Positions 37,497 through 46,261 of a DNA stretch of 64,000 nt are shown piece after piece. The stretch covers positions 372,001 through 436,000 of the forward strand of contig NZ_CATNLZ010000032.1 in NCBI RefSeq assembly GCF_950101795.1. Reading direction: 5' to 3'. The notes under the pieces are model-generated. The model saw nothing but the letters and a program-made list of their open reading frames with translations, made no database searches and was not told the DNA's origin. The DNA comes from Nocardioides sp. T2.26MG-1. GTDB lineage: Bacteria > Actinomycetota > Actinomycetes > Propionibacteriales > Nocardioidaceae. Position 1 is the first letter of the stretch; the number at the start of each line of letters is the position of its first letter. A program made the position numbers and the translations under genes.

Positions 37497-38245
37497 GCGG
37501 CGACTCCCTTCCGGGCGAGACGGTGGACGAGGAACGACGCGACCTCGGCGGGCGTGGTGCCGCGGACGAAGACCCGGTCGACGCCGAGCTCGTCGGCCAT
37601 GGACTCGTCGAACCGCGGCCCTCCGACGACCAGCAGCGGGCGCCGGTCGGACGGGTAGGCCTCGCGGAACGCGGCCGCCATCTCGCGGGTGTTGAGGAGG
37701 TGGGCGTCGCGCTGGGTGACGACCTGCGACACGAGCACGGCGTCGGCGTTCTCGGCCCGGGCGCGCTCGACGAGCTGCGGCACCGACACCTGGGCGCCGA
37801 GGTTCACGACCTTGAGCTCGCGGTAGTACTCCAGGCCCTTCTCGCCCGCGAAGCCCTTGATGTTGAGGATCGCGTCGATGCCGACGGTGTGCGCGTCGGT
37901 GCCGATGCAGCCGCCGACGACGACCAGGCGGCGGCGCAGCGCCCGCTTGATCGCGGCGTTGGCCTCCTTGGGCGTCAGCAGGGGGTAGTCGCGCTCGACG
38001 ACCTCGACCGTGCTGGTGTCGACGAGGTGGTGGACCCGGCCGTAGACCACGAAGAACGTGAAGTCGGGGCCCATCGGCTTGGCGTGCACGACGAGGGCGG
38101 GATCCATGCCCATCTTGTGCGCGAGCTGGGCCGCGGCCCCCTCGGCGAGCTTGAGGTTCTGCCCCTCGCCGTTGACCGGCAGGGTGAAGCTCAGCTGCAC
38201 CATGCCGTCGCCGGTGGTGTCGCCGTACGGCCGGATGATTCCCAT
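37493..38245 (-). CDS. kamE: Lysine 5,6-aminomutase, beta subunit
   Basis: This 250-residue adenosylcobalamin-binding subunit has D117-x-H119-xx-G122 in GTDAHTVGIDAI, the base-off histidine motif. Lys130 in NIKGFAG is at the same 11-residue distance as the PLP-binding Lys144 from His133 in the Clostridium sticklandii enzyme. LVSQVVTQ and LVVGGPRFD are Rossmann elements of the B12 domain. With KamD it moves the terminal amino group of beta-lysine to carbon 5. It starts two bases after the kamD stop. Confidence 0.93.
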   Translation of the reverse strand: MGIIRPYGDTTGDGMVQLSFTLPVNGEGQNLKLAEGAAAQLAHKMGMDPALVVHAKPMGPDFTFFVVYGRVHHLVDTSTVEVVERDYPLLTPKEANAAIKRALRRRLVVVGGCIGTDAHTVGIDAILNIKGFAGEKGLEYYRELKVVNLGAQVSVPQLVERARAENADAVLVSQVVTQRDAHLLNTREMAAAFREAYPSDRRPLLVVGGPRFDESMADELGVDRVFVRGTTPAEVASFLVHRLARKGVAA

Positions 38246-38247
38246 CG

Positions 38248-39852
38248 TCACCTCGGTTCCTGAGGAGGCGCGCCAGCGCCGTCTCGAAGGGCCTCGAGGA
38301 TCTCCGAGGCCGGGTTGTAGTACGCCGCCGACTTGCGGGCGACGCCGTCGAGGCCCTTGCCTGCGTCCGCCGGCCGCTTCATCAGGCCGAAGGTGCCGTC
38401 CGCGATCGCGTTCAGCAGTGTGTCGTCGACGATCCGGTCGAGCAGGTCGATCGACTCGGCCAGCACCTGCCGGGCGCGCTGCACGATGAAGCCCTCCGGC
38501 TCGGGGCGGAAGTCCTGGTGCAGGTTGCCCGCGGCGTTCATGACGTAGCGGACGTTCTGCAGCGCGAGGTCGCGGTCGGAGATCCAGGGGGTCACCACCG
38601 CCTCGGTCATCATGCCGACCAGCAGGATGCCCTGGCCGGTCAGTGCCCCGGCGAGGTTGAAGAACCCGTCGAGGAGGTAGCCGCGGAACACGTCGCCGGT
38701 CATGTGCCGGGTCGGTGGCATCCACTTGAGCGGTGCCTTCGGGAACAGCTCGCGGGCCAGCAGCGCGTGAGCGAGCTCGAGCCGGAACGAGTCGGGCACG
38801 TCGGGGTCGATCTCGAACGCGTGCCCGAGGCCGAGCTGCCAGTCCTCGAGACCCGCCTCCTTGGCGAAGTACTCGTTGAGCAGCTGGCTCGTGGTGACCG
38901 TGTGGGCGGCCTCGATCGCGTCGGCGGTGGTGAGGTAGTTGTCCTCGCCGGTGTTGATGATGATGCCGGCCCGAGCGTGGACCTGACGGCTGAACCGCTG
39001 GTCGACGAACGTGCGCACCGGGTTGATGTCGCGGAACAGGATCCCGTACATCGAGTCGTTGAGCATCATGTCGAGGCGCTCCATGCCGGCGAGCGCCGCG
39101 ATCTCGGGCATGCACAGCCCGGAGGCGTAGTTGGTGAGGCGCACGTAGCGGCCCAGCTCCTTGCTGGACTCGTCGAGCGCCGCCCGCATCAGCCGGAAGT
39201 TCTCCTGGGTGGCGTAGGTGCCGGCGAAGCCCTCGCGGGTCGCGCCCTCGGGCACGAAGTCGAGCAGGCTCTGGCCGGTGGAGCGGATCACCGCGATCAC
39301 GTCGGCGCCGGCCCGTGCGGCCGCCTGCGCCTGGGGGATGTCCTCGTAGATGTCACCGGTCGCGACGATCAGGTAGATCCACGGGGTGCGGGGCGCGTCG
39401 CCGTACCGCCGGATGAGCCGGTCGCGCTCGACCCGGCGCCGGTCGATGAGCCGGATGCCGCGCTGCACCTGGGCACGTGAGGCGCGCCGGGCCCGGTCGG
39501 CGTCCTTGCCCTCGGGCAGGCGGAAGCGCACCGAGCCGGCCGACGCCTTCTCCGCGAGCGTGGCGAGGTCGTCGGCCTCGCCGCGCAGGAGGGCGTCCCA
39601 GACCGGGAGGGCGACGCCGTGCTCGAGCCCGCCGTCCTCGTGGAGGTCGGCGCGCACCGAGTCGAGCAGCCGGTTGACCCACGGCGTGCCGTCGGGGTCG
39701 GCGCCCTCGAGGCCGGCGAGGCGGAGCGTCGCCCGCTCGACGGCGACGGTGGTGTGCCTCTTGGCCATCGTGACGATCGGGCGGCCGGCCTTGCGTGCCA
39801 GCGCGCGAGCCTGGCGGATGGTCGCCGGGTCGAGGTCGAGTTTGCCCCTCAT
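38248..39852 (-). CDS. kamD: Lysine 5,6-aminomutase, alpha subunit
   Basis: The 534-residue alpha subunit has a TIM-barrel body with typical stretches DVIAVIRSTGQSLLDFVPEG, FRLMRAALDE, YASGLCMPEIAALAG, DMMLNDSMYGILFRDIN and AGIIINTGEDNYLTTADA. It pairs with KamE and uses adenosylcobalamin and PLP. Length and order match the clostridial enzyme. The ATG at 39852 overlaps the kdd stop (ATGA). Confidence 0.95.
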   Translation of the reverse strand: MRGKLDLDPATIRQARALARKAGRPIVTMAKRHTTVAVERATLRLAGLEGADPDGTPWVNRLLDSVRADLHEDGGLEHGVALPVWDALLRGEADDLATLAEKASAGSVRFRLPEGKDADRARRASRAQVQRGIRLIDRRRVERDRLIRRYGDAPRTPWIYLIVATGDIYEDIPQAQAAARAGADVIAVIRSTGQSLLDFVPEGATREGFAGTYATQENFRLMRAALDESSKELGRYVRLTNYASGLCMPEIAALAGMERLDMMLNDSMYGILFRDINPVRTFVDQRFSRQVHARAGIIINTGEDNYLTTADAIEAAHTVTTSQLLNEYFAKEAGLEDWQLGLGHAFEIDPDVPDSFRLELAHALLARELFPKAPLKWMPPTRHMTGDVFRGYLLDGFFNLAGALTGQGILLVGMMTEAVVTPWISDRDLALQNVRYVMNAAGNLHQDFRPEPEGFIVQRARQVLAESIDLLDRIVDDTLLNAIADGTFGLMKRPADAGKGLDGVARKSAAYYNPASEILEALRDGAGAPPQEPR

Positions 39853-40910
39853 CCGAGCCTCCTCTCGAACAGGTCGCGCACGCCGGGGGTCCCGCGGAGC
39901 AGCTCGAGAGCGTACGCCGCGTGGCCCGGTGCGTAGCCGTTGCCGACCAGCATCGTCACGTCCGCAGCGAGCCCCTCGGCGCCCAGGGCGGCAGCGGAGA
40001 AGGACGTCGCCATCGAGAAGAACACGACCGTGCCCTTGTCGGCGGTCGTGAGGATCGCGCCGCCCTCGCAGCCCGGGACGTCGACGCACACCACGGTGAC
40101 GTCGGCCGGGCCACCGGCCTTGGTGACGGCGTCGCGGAGCGCGATCGGGTCGCGGGCGTCGGCGATCACGACCTCGTCGGCCAGGCCGGCGCCCCGGAGG
40201 AGCTCGGCCTCGGCCTGGTGCGGCACGACGCCGATGGTGCGCCGGGCGCCGGCCTGCCGGGCTGCGGCGAGGCTCAGCGATCCCGACTTGCCCGCCCCGC
40301 CGACCACGGCGACCACCGGGTCGGCGTAGGTCCCGACGACTCGCGCCGTCAGGGCCGGGGCGCCGCACACGTCCATCACCGAGAGGCTCAGCTCGGGGGC
40401 CAGGTCGTCGGGCAGCACCGCGGCGATCGAGCGGCCGAAGAGCACGGCGTACCCGTCACAGGGCACCTGCTCCCCCAGCCCGTCCCACCGGGCGAGCCCG
40501 TCCTCGATCACCAGCGGGGTCAGGGTCAGCGAGACCAGGGTGGCGACCCGGTCGCCGACGGCGAGTCCGAGCGGGGACTCGGGCCCGACCTCCTCGACGG
40601 TGCCGACGAGCATGCCGCCCGACCCGGTCACGGGGTTGTGCATCTTGCCGCGCCGGCCGACGATCTCGAGGACCTCGTCGCGGATCGCGGCCCCCGCGAC
40701 CGTGCCGTCGACGGTGTGCTTGCGCTCGAGCTGGCGGTACGACGCGGCGTCGAGGTTGAGTCGCTCGACCCGCACCCGCACCTCGTCGGGCCACAGCTCG
40801 CGGCGGGTGTCGAGCCGCTCGGCGGCCTGCGGCAGCCGGGCAGCACCGCTCGGCAGCTCGTCCAGCACCCGGTGCAGACCGGTGGGATCACTGGCAAGGT
40901 GCGTCGGCAC
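39849..40910 (-). CDS. kdd: L-erythro-3,5-diaminohexanoate dehydrogenase
   Basis: The 353-residue NAD-dependent enzyme oxidatively deaminates 3,5-diaminohexanoate, the aminomutase product, to 5-amino-3-oxohexanoate. The nucleotide motif VVGGAGKSGSLSLAAARQAGA lies near residue 212, and NPVTGSGGMLVGTVEEVG near 95 is family-typical. I chose GTG 40910 because GGAGG lies seven bases upstream; the open frame extends further without support. It is the first gene of the kdd-kamD-kamE-kal operon. Confidence 0.92.
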   Translation of the reverse strand: MPTHLASDPTGLHRVLDELPSGAARLPQAAERLDTRRELWPDEVRVRVERLNLDAASYRQLERKHTVDGTVAGAAIRDEVLEIVGRRGKMHNPVTGSGGMLVGTVEEVGPESPLGLAVGDRVATLVSLTLTPLVIEDGLARWDGLGEQVPCDGYAVLFGRSIAAVLPDDLAPELSLSVMDVCGAPALTARVVGTYADPVVAVVGGAGKSGSLSLAAARQAGARRTIGVVPHQAEAELLRGAGLADEVVIADARDPIALRDAVTKAGGPADVTVVCVDVPGCEGGAILTTADKGTVVFFSMATSFSAAALGAEGLAADVTMLVGNGYAPGHAAYALELLRGTPGVRDLFERRLG

Positions 40911-40953
40911 GGCTCGTCCTCCGATGAAATCATCATGTGACAGGAAAAGATGC

Positions 40954-40973
40954 GGCATGTCTTTGGACATACC
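40954..40973. promoter_or_regulatory. Operator-like palindrome between kdd and kamA
   Basis: GG-n-ATGTC-TTTG-GACAT-n-CC lies in the 170-base region between the divergent kdd and kamA genes, within an AT-richer stretch. It could serve a regulator of both arms of the lysine pathway, for instance the Lrp-type protein at 43380-43832; that link is a guess. Confidence 0.5.
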
Positions 40974-41080
40974 GGATGATCTTCTCCTACTCTGGCAGAT
41001 AGGTCGCGGCGCACACAACCGGCGCGCCGTCGGACCCGGACCACCCCCGTCACAGCACCGCGCCACCGAGGAGGACCCCC

Positions 41081-42478
41081 GTGAGCATCGAGACTTCTGT
41101 CGCCGCCCGGCTCGAGGGGAACGACGGCCAGCCCTACGCCTACCGGCGCACCGAGCTCGTCGAACCGGACTGGACCCGGTTCCCCGGATGGCGCGACGTC
41201 GTCCGCGAGGAGTGGGAGTCGGTGCAGTGGCAGCGCGCCCACTGCGTGAAGAACGTGAAGCAGCTGCGCGAGCTGTTCGGCGACCTGCTCGACGAGCGCT
41301 TCTACGCCGACCTCGAGCGCGACCAGGCCGAGCGGGCCACCATGTCCATGCTGGTGCCGCCGCAGATGATGAACACGATGGTCCCCGACGCGACCCCGGC
41401 CGGGCCGGGCTCGCTGACCGAGGCGTTCTACGCCGACCCGGTGCGGCACTACATGATCCCGGTGTTCTCCGACCGGCGTACCGACTGGCCCTCGCACCCG
41501 CACGCCACCCGGGACTCGCTGCACGAGCACGACATGTGGGTCGCCGAGGGGCTGACCCACCGCTACCCCACCAAGGTGCTCGCCGAGCTGCTGCCGACCT
41601 GCCCGCAGTACTGCGGCCACTGCACCCGGATGGACCTGGTCGGCAACTCGACGCCGACGATCGACAAGCTGAAGTTCGTCGCCAAGCCGAATGACCGGCT
41701 CGGCGACATGCTCGACTACCTGCGTCGTACGCCGCAGGTGCGCGACGTGGTCGTCTCCGGCGGCGACGTGGCGAACATGCCCTGGCCGCGCCTCGAGGAC
41801 TTCCTGACCCGGCTGCTGGAGATCGAGAACATCCGAGACATCCGGCTCGCGACCAAGGCGCTGATCGGCCTCCCCCAGCACTGGCTGCAGGACGACGTGC
41901 GCGCCGGCATGGCCCGCGTCGCGGGCACCGCGCGCGCCCGTGGGGTGTCGATCGCGATCCACACCCACGCCAACCACGCCAACTCCGTCACTCCCCTGGT
42001 GGCTCGCGCCGCCGGCGCCATGCTCGAGGCCGGGGTGCGCGACGTACGCAACCAGGGCGTGCTCCTCAACGGCGTCAACGCCGACCCGCATGCCCTGCTC
42101 GACCTGTGCTTCCGGCTGCTCGACGGTGCGCAGGTCATGCCCTACTACTTCTACATGTGCGACATGATCCCGTTCTCGGAGCACTGGCGGGTCTCGGTCG
42201 CCGACGCGCAGCGGCTCCAACACCACATCATGGGCTACCTGCCCGGCTTCGCGACCCCGCGGATCGTGTGCGACGTGCCGTTCGTCGGCAAGCGCTGGGT
42301 GCACCAGGTCGCCGACTACGACACCGAGCGCGGCATCTCGTACTGGACGAAGAACTACCGCACGTCCATCGAGAACGCGGATCCCGAGGCGCTGACGCGG
42401 ACCTACGAGTACTACGACCCGATCCACACCCTGCCGGCCGCCGGCCAGGCGTGGTGGGCCGAGCACGCCGACGACTGA
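41081..42478 (+). CDS. kamA: KamA-family radical SAM enzyme (lysine 2,3-aminomutase)
   Basis: The 465-residue radical SAM/PLP enzyme has its cluster cysteines at C174, C178 and C181 in TCPQYCGHCTR. It should convert L-lysine to L-beta-lysine, the first step for KamDE. The C-terminal lysine region reads CDVPFVGKRW in place of the usual D-x-PGGGGK-x-P, though aspartate and lysine are kept; the C-terminal zinc cysteines of the clostridial enzyme are absent. It thus belongs to a divergent subgroup. The start is GTG 41081 with GAGGAGG upstream. Confidence 0.88.
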   Translation: MSIETSVAARLEGNDGQPYAYRRTELVEPDWTRFPGWRDVVREEWESVQWQRAHCVKNVKQLRELFGDLLDERFYADLERDQAERATMSMLVPPQMMNTMVPDATPAGPGSLTEAFYADPVRHYMIPVFSDRRTDWPSHPHATRDSLHEHDMWVAEGLTHRYPTKVLAELLPTCPQYCGHCTRMDLVGNSTPTIDKLKFVAKPNDRLGDMLDYLRRTPQVRDVVVSGGDVANMPWPRLEDFLTRLLEIENIRDIRLATKALIGLPQHWLQDDVRAGMARVAGTARARGVSIAIHTHANHANSVTPLVARAAGAMLEAGVRDVRNQGVLLNGVNADPHALLDLCFRLLDGAQVMPYYFYMCDMIPFSEHWRVSVADAQRLQHHIMGYLPGFATPRIVCDVPFVGKRWVHQVADYDTERGISYWTKNYRTSIENADPEALTRTYEYYDPIHTLPAAGQAWWAEHADD

Positions 42479-42535
42479 GCGATCCCGATGGGGCGATCCC
42501 GACTGGGGCGATCACGGGCGCCTAGGCTCGGCGCT

Positions 42536-43387
42536 GTGCTGTCGGCGCAGACCCACTCGGTGTTCTTCTCCGAGACCGAGGTGAGGAAGCGGTACGTCAG
42601 CTGGCAGCGTGGCGAGCCGGACCGGGAGTGGGCCTGCCTGACCCTTCTCGCCCGCCACGCCCCAGGTGTCGCGCCGGTCCCGCTCCGCCGTGAGACCGAT
42701 CCCGACGGCGCGCCGGTCGTCGTCATGAGCAGGCTGCCCGGGGACCCTCTCGGCGGAGCGCCGCTCACCCCCGCGCAGACCATGGCCCTGGGCCGAGCCC
42801 TCCGCAAGACCTACGACGTACCGCTCGGGGCCGCCCTCGGAGCCGGCATCGCCGAGCGCGTGCTCGGCCCGAGGACGCTGCCGGCGGTGGTCAGCGAGTG
42901 GCTCGGCGGCTGCGGCTCCCTCGAGCGGTGCCGAGACCCTCGCCTGGTGCGCCTCGGGGTGGACGCGGCGCTGTCCTGGCTCGCGGATCCAGCCGTCCTG
43001 CCCGAGCCGCGCCCCTCGGTCCTGGGCGTCTCCGACCGCAAGCCGGCCAACACCCTCTGGGACGGGCGGACCTGCCGCCTGGTCGACTTCGAGGACAGTG
43101 GTCTGAGCGACCCGGCGTACGAGCTCGCCGACCTCGTCGAGCACATCGCGGGGCGCCTCGGTGGGCTAGTCGAACCGGGTGCCCAGATCGATGCGGTGGG
43201 CCTCTCCTCGGAGCAGGAGGACCGGGTGCAGACCTACCGACCGCTGTGGGCCTGCTTCTGGCTCGCCATGCTCCTGCCGGGCAGCGGCGGCTTCCGGCGC
43301 AACCCGGCGGGCACCACCGAGCTCCAGGTCGAGCACCTGCTGGGCCTCATCGGGGAGGCCCATCCCCGGTGGGCTGCCGTCAGATGA
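42536..43387 (+). CDS. Aminoglycoside phosphotransferase-like (APH/choline kinase fold) protein
   Basis: The 283-residue kinase-like protein has the catalytic loop SDRKPANTLWD near residue 168 and a metal-binding DFEDSG near 185. The usual first His/Gly of the APH loop is changed. Substrate could be a small alcohol or an antibiotic; nothing in the context decides it. Start GTG 42536. The 3' end overlaps the convergent Lrp-type gene by eight bases. Confidence 0.75.
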   Translation: MLSAQTHSVFFSETEVRKRYVSWQRGEPDREWACLTLLARHAPGVAPVPLRRETDPDGAPVVVMSRLPGDPLGGAPLTPAQTMALGRALRKTYDVPLGAALGAGIAERVLGPRTLPAVVSEWLGGCGSLERCRDPRLVRLGVDAALSWLADPAVLPEPRPSVLGVSDRKPANTLWDGRTCRLVDFEDSGLSDPAYELADLVEHIAGRLGGLVEPGAQIDAVGLSSEQEDRVQTYRPLWACFWLAMLLPGSGGFRRNPAGTTELQVEHLLGLIGEAHPRWAAVR

Positions 43388-43832
43388 CCGAGCGGGCCTC
43401 GTAGGGCGTCGAGAGCACGATCGTGGTGCGGGTCGAGACGTTCGCGGCGGAGCGGATCCGGGCGAGCAGGTCCTCGAGGTCGGTCGGGGTGCCAACCCGC
43501 ACCTTGAGGATGTAGGACTCGTCGCCCGCCACCGACCAGCACGACTCGATCTCCGGGATGCCGCGGACCCGCTCCGGGGAGTCGTCGGGCTGGGAGGGGT
43601 CGATCGGACGGATCGAGATGAACGCCGTGAGCGGCAGCCCCAGCTGCTCGTGGTCGATGGTCGCGCCGTAGCCCTGGATCAGACCGCGGCTCTCGAGCCG
43701 CTTGACCCGCTGGTGGACCGCCGAGGTCGAGAGGCCGGTCGCCTTGCCGAGGTCGGTGAAGGACATCCGCCCGTCGTTCGCGAGCAGCTCCAGGATCTTG
43801 CGGTCGGTGCTTTCGAGTTCGGACTGGCTCAC
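43380..43832 (-). CDS. Lrp/AsnC-family transcriptional regulator
   Basis: The 150-residue protein has an N-terminal HTH (DGRMSFTDLGKATGLSTSAVHQRVKRLESRGLI) and a RAM/AsnC ligand domain (GIPEIESCWSVAGDESYILKVRV). Such proteins sense amino acids as octamers. It lies 0.9 kb from kamA and is a reasonable candidate to control lysine breakdown, though it could instead act on its own promoter. Start GTG 43832. Confidence 0.92.
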   Translation of the reverse strand: MSQSELESTDRKILELLANDGRMSFTDLGKATGLSTSAVHQRVKRLESRGLIQGYGATIDHEQLGLPLTAFISIRPIDPSQPDDSPERVRGIPEIESCWSVAGDESYILKVRVGTPTDLEDLLARIRSAANVSTRTTIVLSTPYEARSVI

Positions 43833-43868
43833 GCGGTCAGCGTAGCGGCGCGTGGCAGGATGCGGGTC

Positions 43869-44798
43869 GTGACAGACCGGCCCGGGCGCCTGATGCTCCT
43901 CGACTCCGCCTCGATGTACTTCCGAGCGTTCTACGGCGTCCCGGAGATCAAGGCCCCCGACGGCACGCCGGTCAACGCGGTGCGCGGCCTGCTCGACTTC
44001 ATCGCCCGGCTCGTCGGTGACTACCGGCCGACCCATCTGGTCGCGTGCTGGGACAACGACTGGCGTCCGCAGTGGCGGGTCGACCTGCTGCCGTCGTACA
44101 AGGCCCACCGCGTCGAAGCCGAGCGCACCGGCGAGCCGGACGTCGAGGAGGTGCCGCACCCGCTGGAGGTGCAGGTGCCGATCATCCGTGAGGTCCTCGA
44201 GGCGTTCGGGATCTGCGTCCTCGGCGCCGACGGCTACGAGGCCGACGACGTGATCGGCTCGCTCGCCGCGCAGGCGCGCCAGCCCGTCGACGTGGTCACC
44301 GGCGACCGCGACCTGTTCCAGCTCGTCGACGACGACGCGGACGTCCGGGTGCTCTACATCGCCCGCGGGGTCGGCAACCACGAGCGGGTCACCAACGACT
44401 GGGTGCGCGCGAAGTACGGCGTCGACGCGCGGCAGTACGCCGACTTCGCGACCCTGCGCGGCGACGCCTCGGACGGGCTGCCCGGGGTCGCCGGCGTCGG
44501 CGAGAAGACCGCGGCCACGCTGCTCGGGCGGTTCGGGGACATCGACGGCATCGTCGCCGCCGCGCTCGACCCCGGCTCCGACCTGGCCCCCGGACCTCGG
44601 GGCAAGATCAAGGGCGCCGCCGACTACCTCGCCGTCGCCCCCGAGGTCGTCGCCGTCGCGCGCGACCTGGAGCTCGACACGTCCGGCACCTTGCTGCCGG
44701 CCGAACCGCGCGACCTCCCCCGCGTCGCCGAGCTCGCCCACCGGTGGGGCCTCGAGAGCCCCGTCCAGCGGCTGACCTCGGTGCTCGTCGGGGGCTGA
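43869..44798 (+). CDS. 5'-3' exonuclease (polymerase I-type domain)
   Basis: The 309-residue protein matches the 5' nuclease domain of DNA polymerase I without the polymerase. LMLLDSASMYFRAFYG near 9, HLVACWDNDW near 57, DGYEADDVIGSLA near 120, TGDRDLFQLV near 140 and the H3TH motif GLPGVAGVGEKTAATLL near 200 hold the acidic metal ligands. It probably removes flaps or primers. GTG 43869 is well placed after AGGA; ATG 43860 is three codons earlier. Confidence 0.92.
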   Translation: MTDRPGRLMLLDSASMYFRAFYGVPEIKAPDGTPVNAVRGLLDFIARLVGDYRPTHLVACWDNDWRPQWRVDLLPSYKAHRVEAERTGEPDVEEVPHPLEVQVPIIREVLEAFGICVLGADGYEADDVIGSLAAQARQPVDVVTGDRDLFQLVDDDADVRVLYIARGVGNHERVTNDWVRAKYGVDARQYADFATLRGDASDGLPGVAGVGEKTAATLLGRFGDIDGIVAAALDPGSDLAPGPRGKIKGAADYLAVAPEVVAVARDLELDTSGTLLPAEPRDLPRVAELAHRWGLESPVQRLTSVLVGG

Positions 44799-44809
44799 AA
44801 TCGTTGCGG

Positions 44810-44862
44810 TTTGGTCACCAACGACAGCTTTTGGCGCGAGATCTGTGTCGTTGGTGACCAAA
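44810..44862. repeat. Inverted repeat of the TTTGGTCACCAACGACA family, copy a
   Basis: Seventeen-base arms TTTGGTCACCAACGACA (44810-44826) and its complement (44846-44862) flank 19 unrelated bases. It sits between the exonuclease stop and the convergent flavoprotein stop. Confidence 0.85.
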
Positions 44863-44900
44863 CGACATGACTTCTGGACCCAGCCGCGGCGGCCGCCGAC

Positions 44901-45515
44901 TCAGCGCAGCATCTCGTCGACGACGATCCGGGCGGCGGACAGGCAGCCCGCGGTGAAGCCGTCGAACGGCCCGAAGTCGCGGGTGGCGGCGAAGCCGACG
45001 ACGAACAACCCCGGGAGGCTCGTCTCGAAGCCGCTCGTGTGCGACCGTCGACCCTCCGGGACCCGCAGGTGCCACTCGGGCAGCTGGGCGAAGTAGCCGA
45101 CGCCGGGAGCGGCGACCATGCGGTCCGCCTCGACCGTGCTGCCGTCCGTCAGCGCCGCCACGAACCGGTCGTCGGGCTTGGTCAGCCCGGCGACGAGGGG
45201 CGGGTCGGCGGCCAGGCCCTTGCGCTGCGCGAACCACTCGGTGTGGTCGAGGAACACCCCGATCGGGATCGGATCGTGCTCGGTCGGGTCCAGGCCCCGC
45301 TCCTCGAAGAACGCCGCGAACGTGTGCTCACCGGTCGCGTCGAGGGGCCAGTCGGGCCCCGAGCGCAGGTACATGTCCGCGGGCATCTGCTCGCGCCAGG
45401 ACGCCATCGGGTGTCCCGCGACGTGCGTGTCGAGGCCACGGTCGCGGGCGTACGCCGCGGTCGCGTAGGCGTAGGGTCCCGCTCCGATGACGAGCAGGTC
45501 GGTGCGTGCGGGCAT
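44901..45515 (-). pseudogene. FAD-dependent monooxygenase-like protein with internal deletion
   Basis: The N-terminus has the FAD motif LLVIGAGPYAYATAAYARDRG and then MYLRSGPDWPLD, as in flavin monooxygenases of the lysine N6-hydroxylase type. After PEGRRSHTS the sequence joins directly to ETSLPGLFVVGFAATRDFGPF, which normally comes ~150 residues later. The NADPH-binding middle domain is therefore absent and the protein is 204 residues instead of about 400. The frame is kept, so a short protein may still be made; loss of function is likely. Confidence 0.7.
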
Positions 45516-45582
45516 GGCGCCCTCCCGGGTGTGACGTACGTCGCACGGTACTGCCCAACCGCGCGGCTCGTACGGTGAAGGC

Positions 45583-46239
45583 ATGACTCGGATTGCGATC
45601 GTCGGCGGGCACGGCCAGGTGGCCCGCCAGCTCATCCATCTCCTCCGCCGCGCCGACCACGACCCCGTGGCCCTGGTGCGCAACGAGGACTACCGCGCGG
45701 ACCTCGAGGCGCGCGGCGCCGAGGTGCGGCTGCTCGACATCGAGCACCAGGGCGCGGCCGACTTCGCGGACGCGTTCGCGGGCTGCGAGGCCGTGGTGTT
45801 CGCGGCCGGAGGCGGTCCTGACGGCAACATCGAACGCAAGCGCACGGTCGACCTCGAGGGCTCGCTGAAGTCGATCGAGGGCGCGCAGAAGGCGGGCATC
45901 CGGCGCTTCGTGCAGGTCTCGGCGATCGGCGTGGACGACCCGCTGCCGGCCGACACCGGAGCGGTGTGGCGGGCGTACGTCGAGGCCAAGCGCGACGCCG
46001 ACGCCGCGCTGCGCGCCAGCGACCTGGACTGGACGATCATCCGGCCCGGCCGGCTGACCGACGAGCCCGGCACCGGGCGGGTGGCGCTCGGCCCGGACGT
46101 CCTGCGGGGCGACGTGGCGCGCGCGGACGTGGCGGCGGTGGTCGCCGCGGTGCTCGACGTACCGACCACCATCGCCCGGCAGTGGAACCTCGTGAACGGC
46201 GACGTCCCGGTCGGCGAGGCCGTCCGGGTGGCCGGCTAG
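45583..46239 (+). CDS. NAD(P)-binding protein of the atypical SDR (NmrA-like) type
   Basis: The 218-residue protein has the motif IAIVGGHGQVARQLI near residue 4, a VVFAAGGGPDGN loop near 72 and RFVQVSAIGVDDP near 108. WTIIRPGRLTDEPG follows near 150. This is the pattern of atypical SDRs (SDR_a5) acting as redox sensors or isomerases. No substrate is implied by the neighbours. Confidence 0.85.
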   Translation: MTRIAIVGGHGQVARQLIHLLRRADHDPVALVRNEDYRADLEARGAEVRLLDIEHQGAADFADAFAGCEAVVFAAGGGPDGNIERKRTVDLEGSLKSIEGAQKAGIRRFVQVSAIGVDDPLPADTGAVWRAYVEAKRDADAALRASDLDWTIIRPGRLTDEPGTGRVALGPDVLRGDVARADVAAVVAAVLDVPTTIARQWNLVNGDVPVGEAVRVAG

Positions 46240-46261
46240 TCACCGCCTCGTCAGGGTCCGG

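Noticed and set aside
43860..44798. Truncated DNA polymerase I
   Set aside because: The 5' nuclease domain is complete and ends normally; stand-alone forms are common, so it is not a broken polA.
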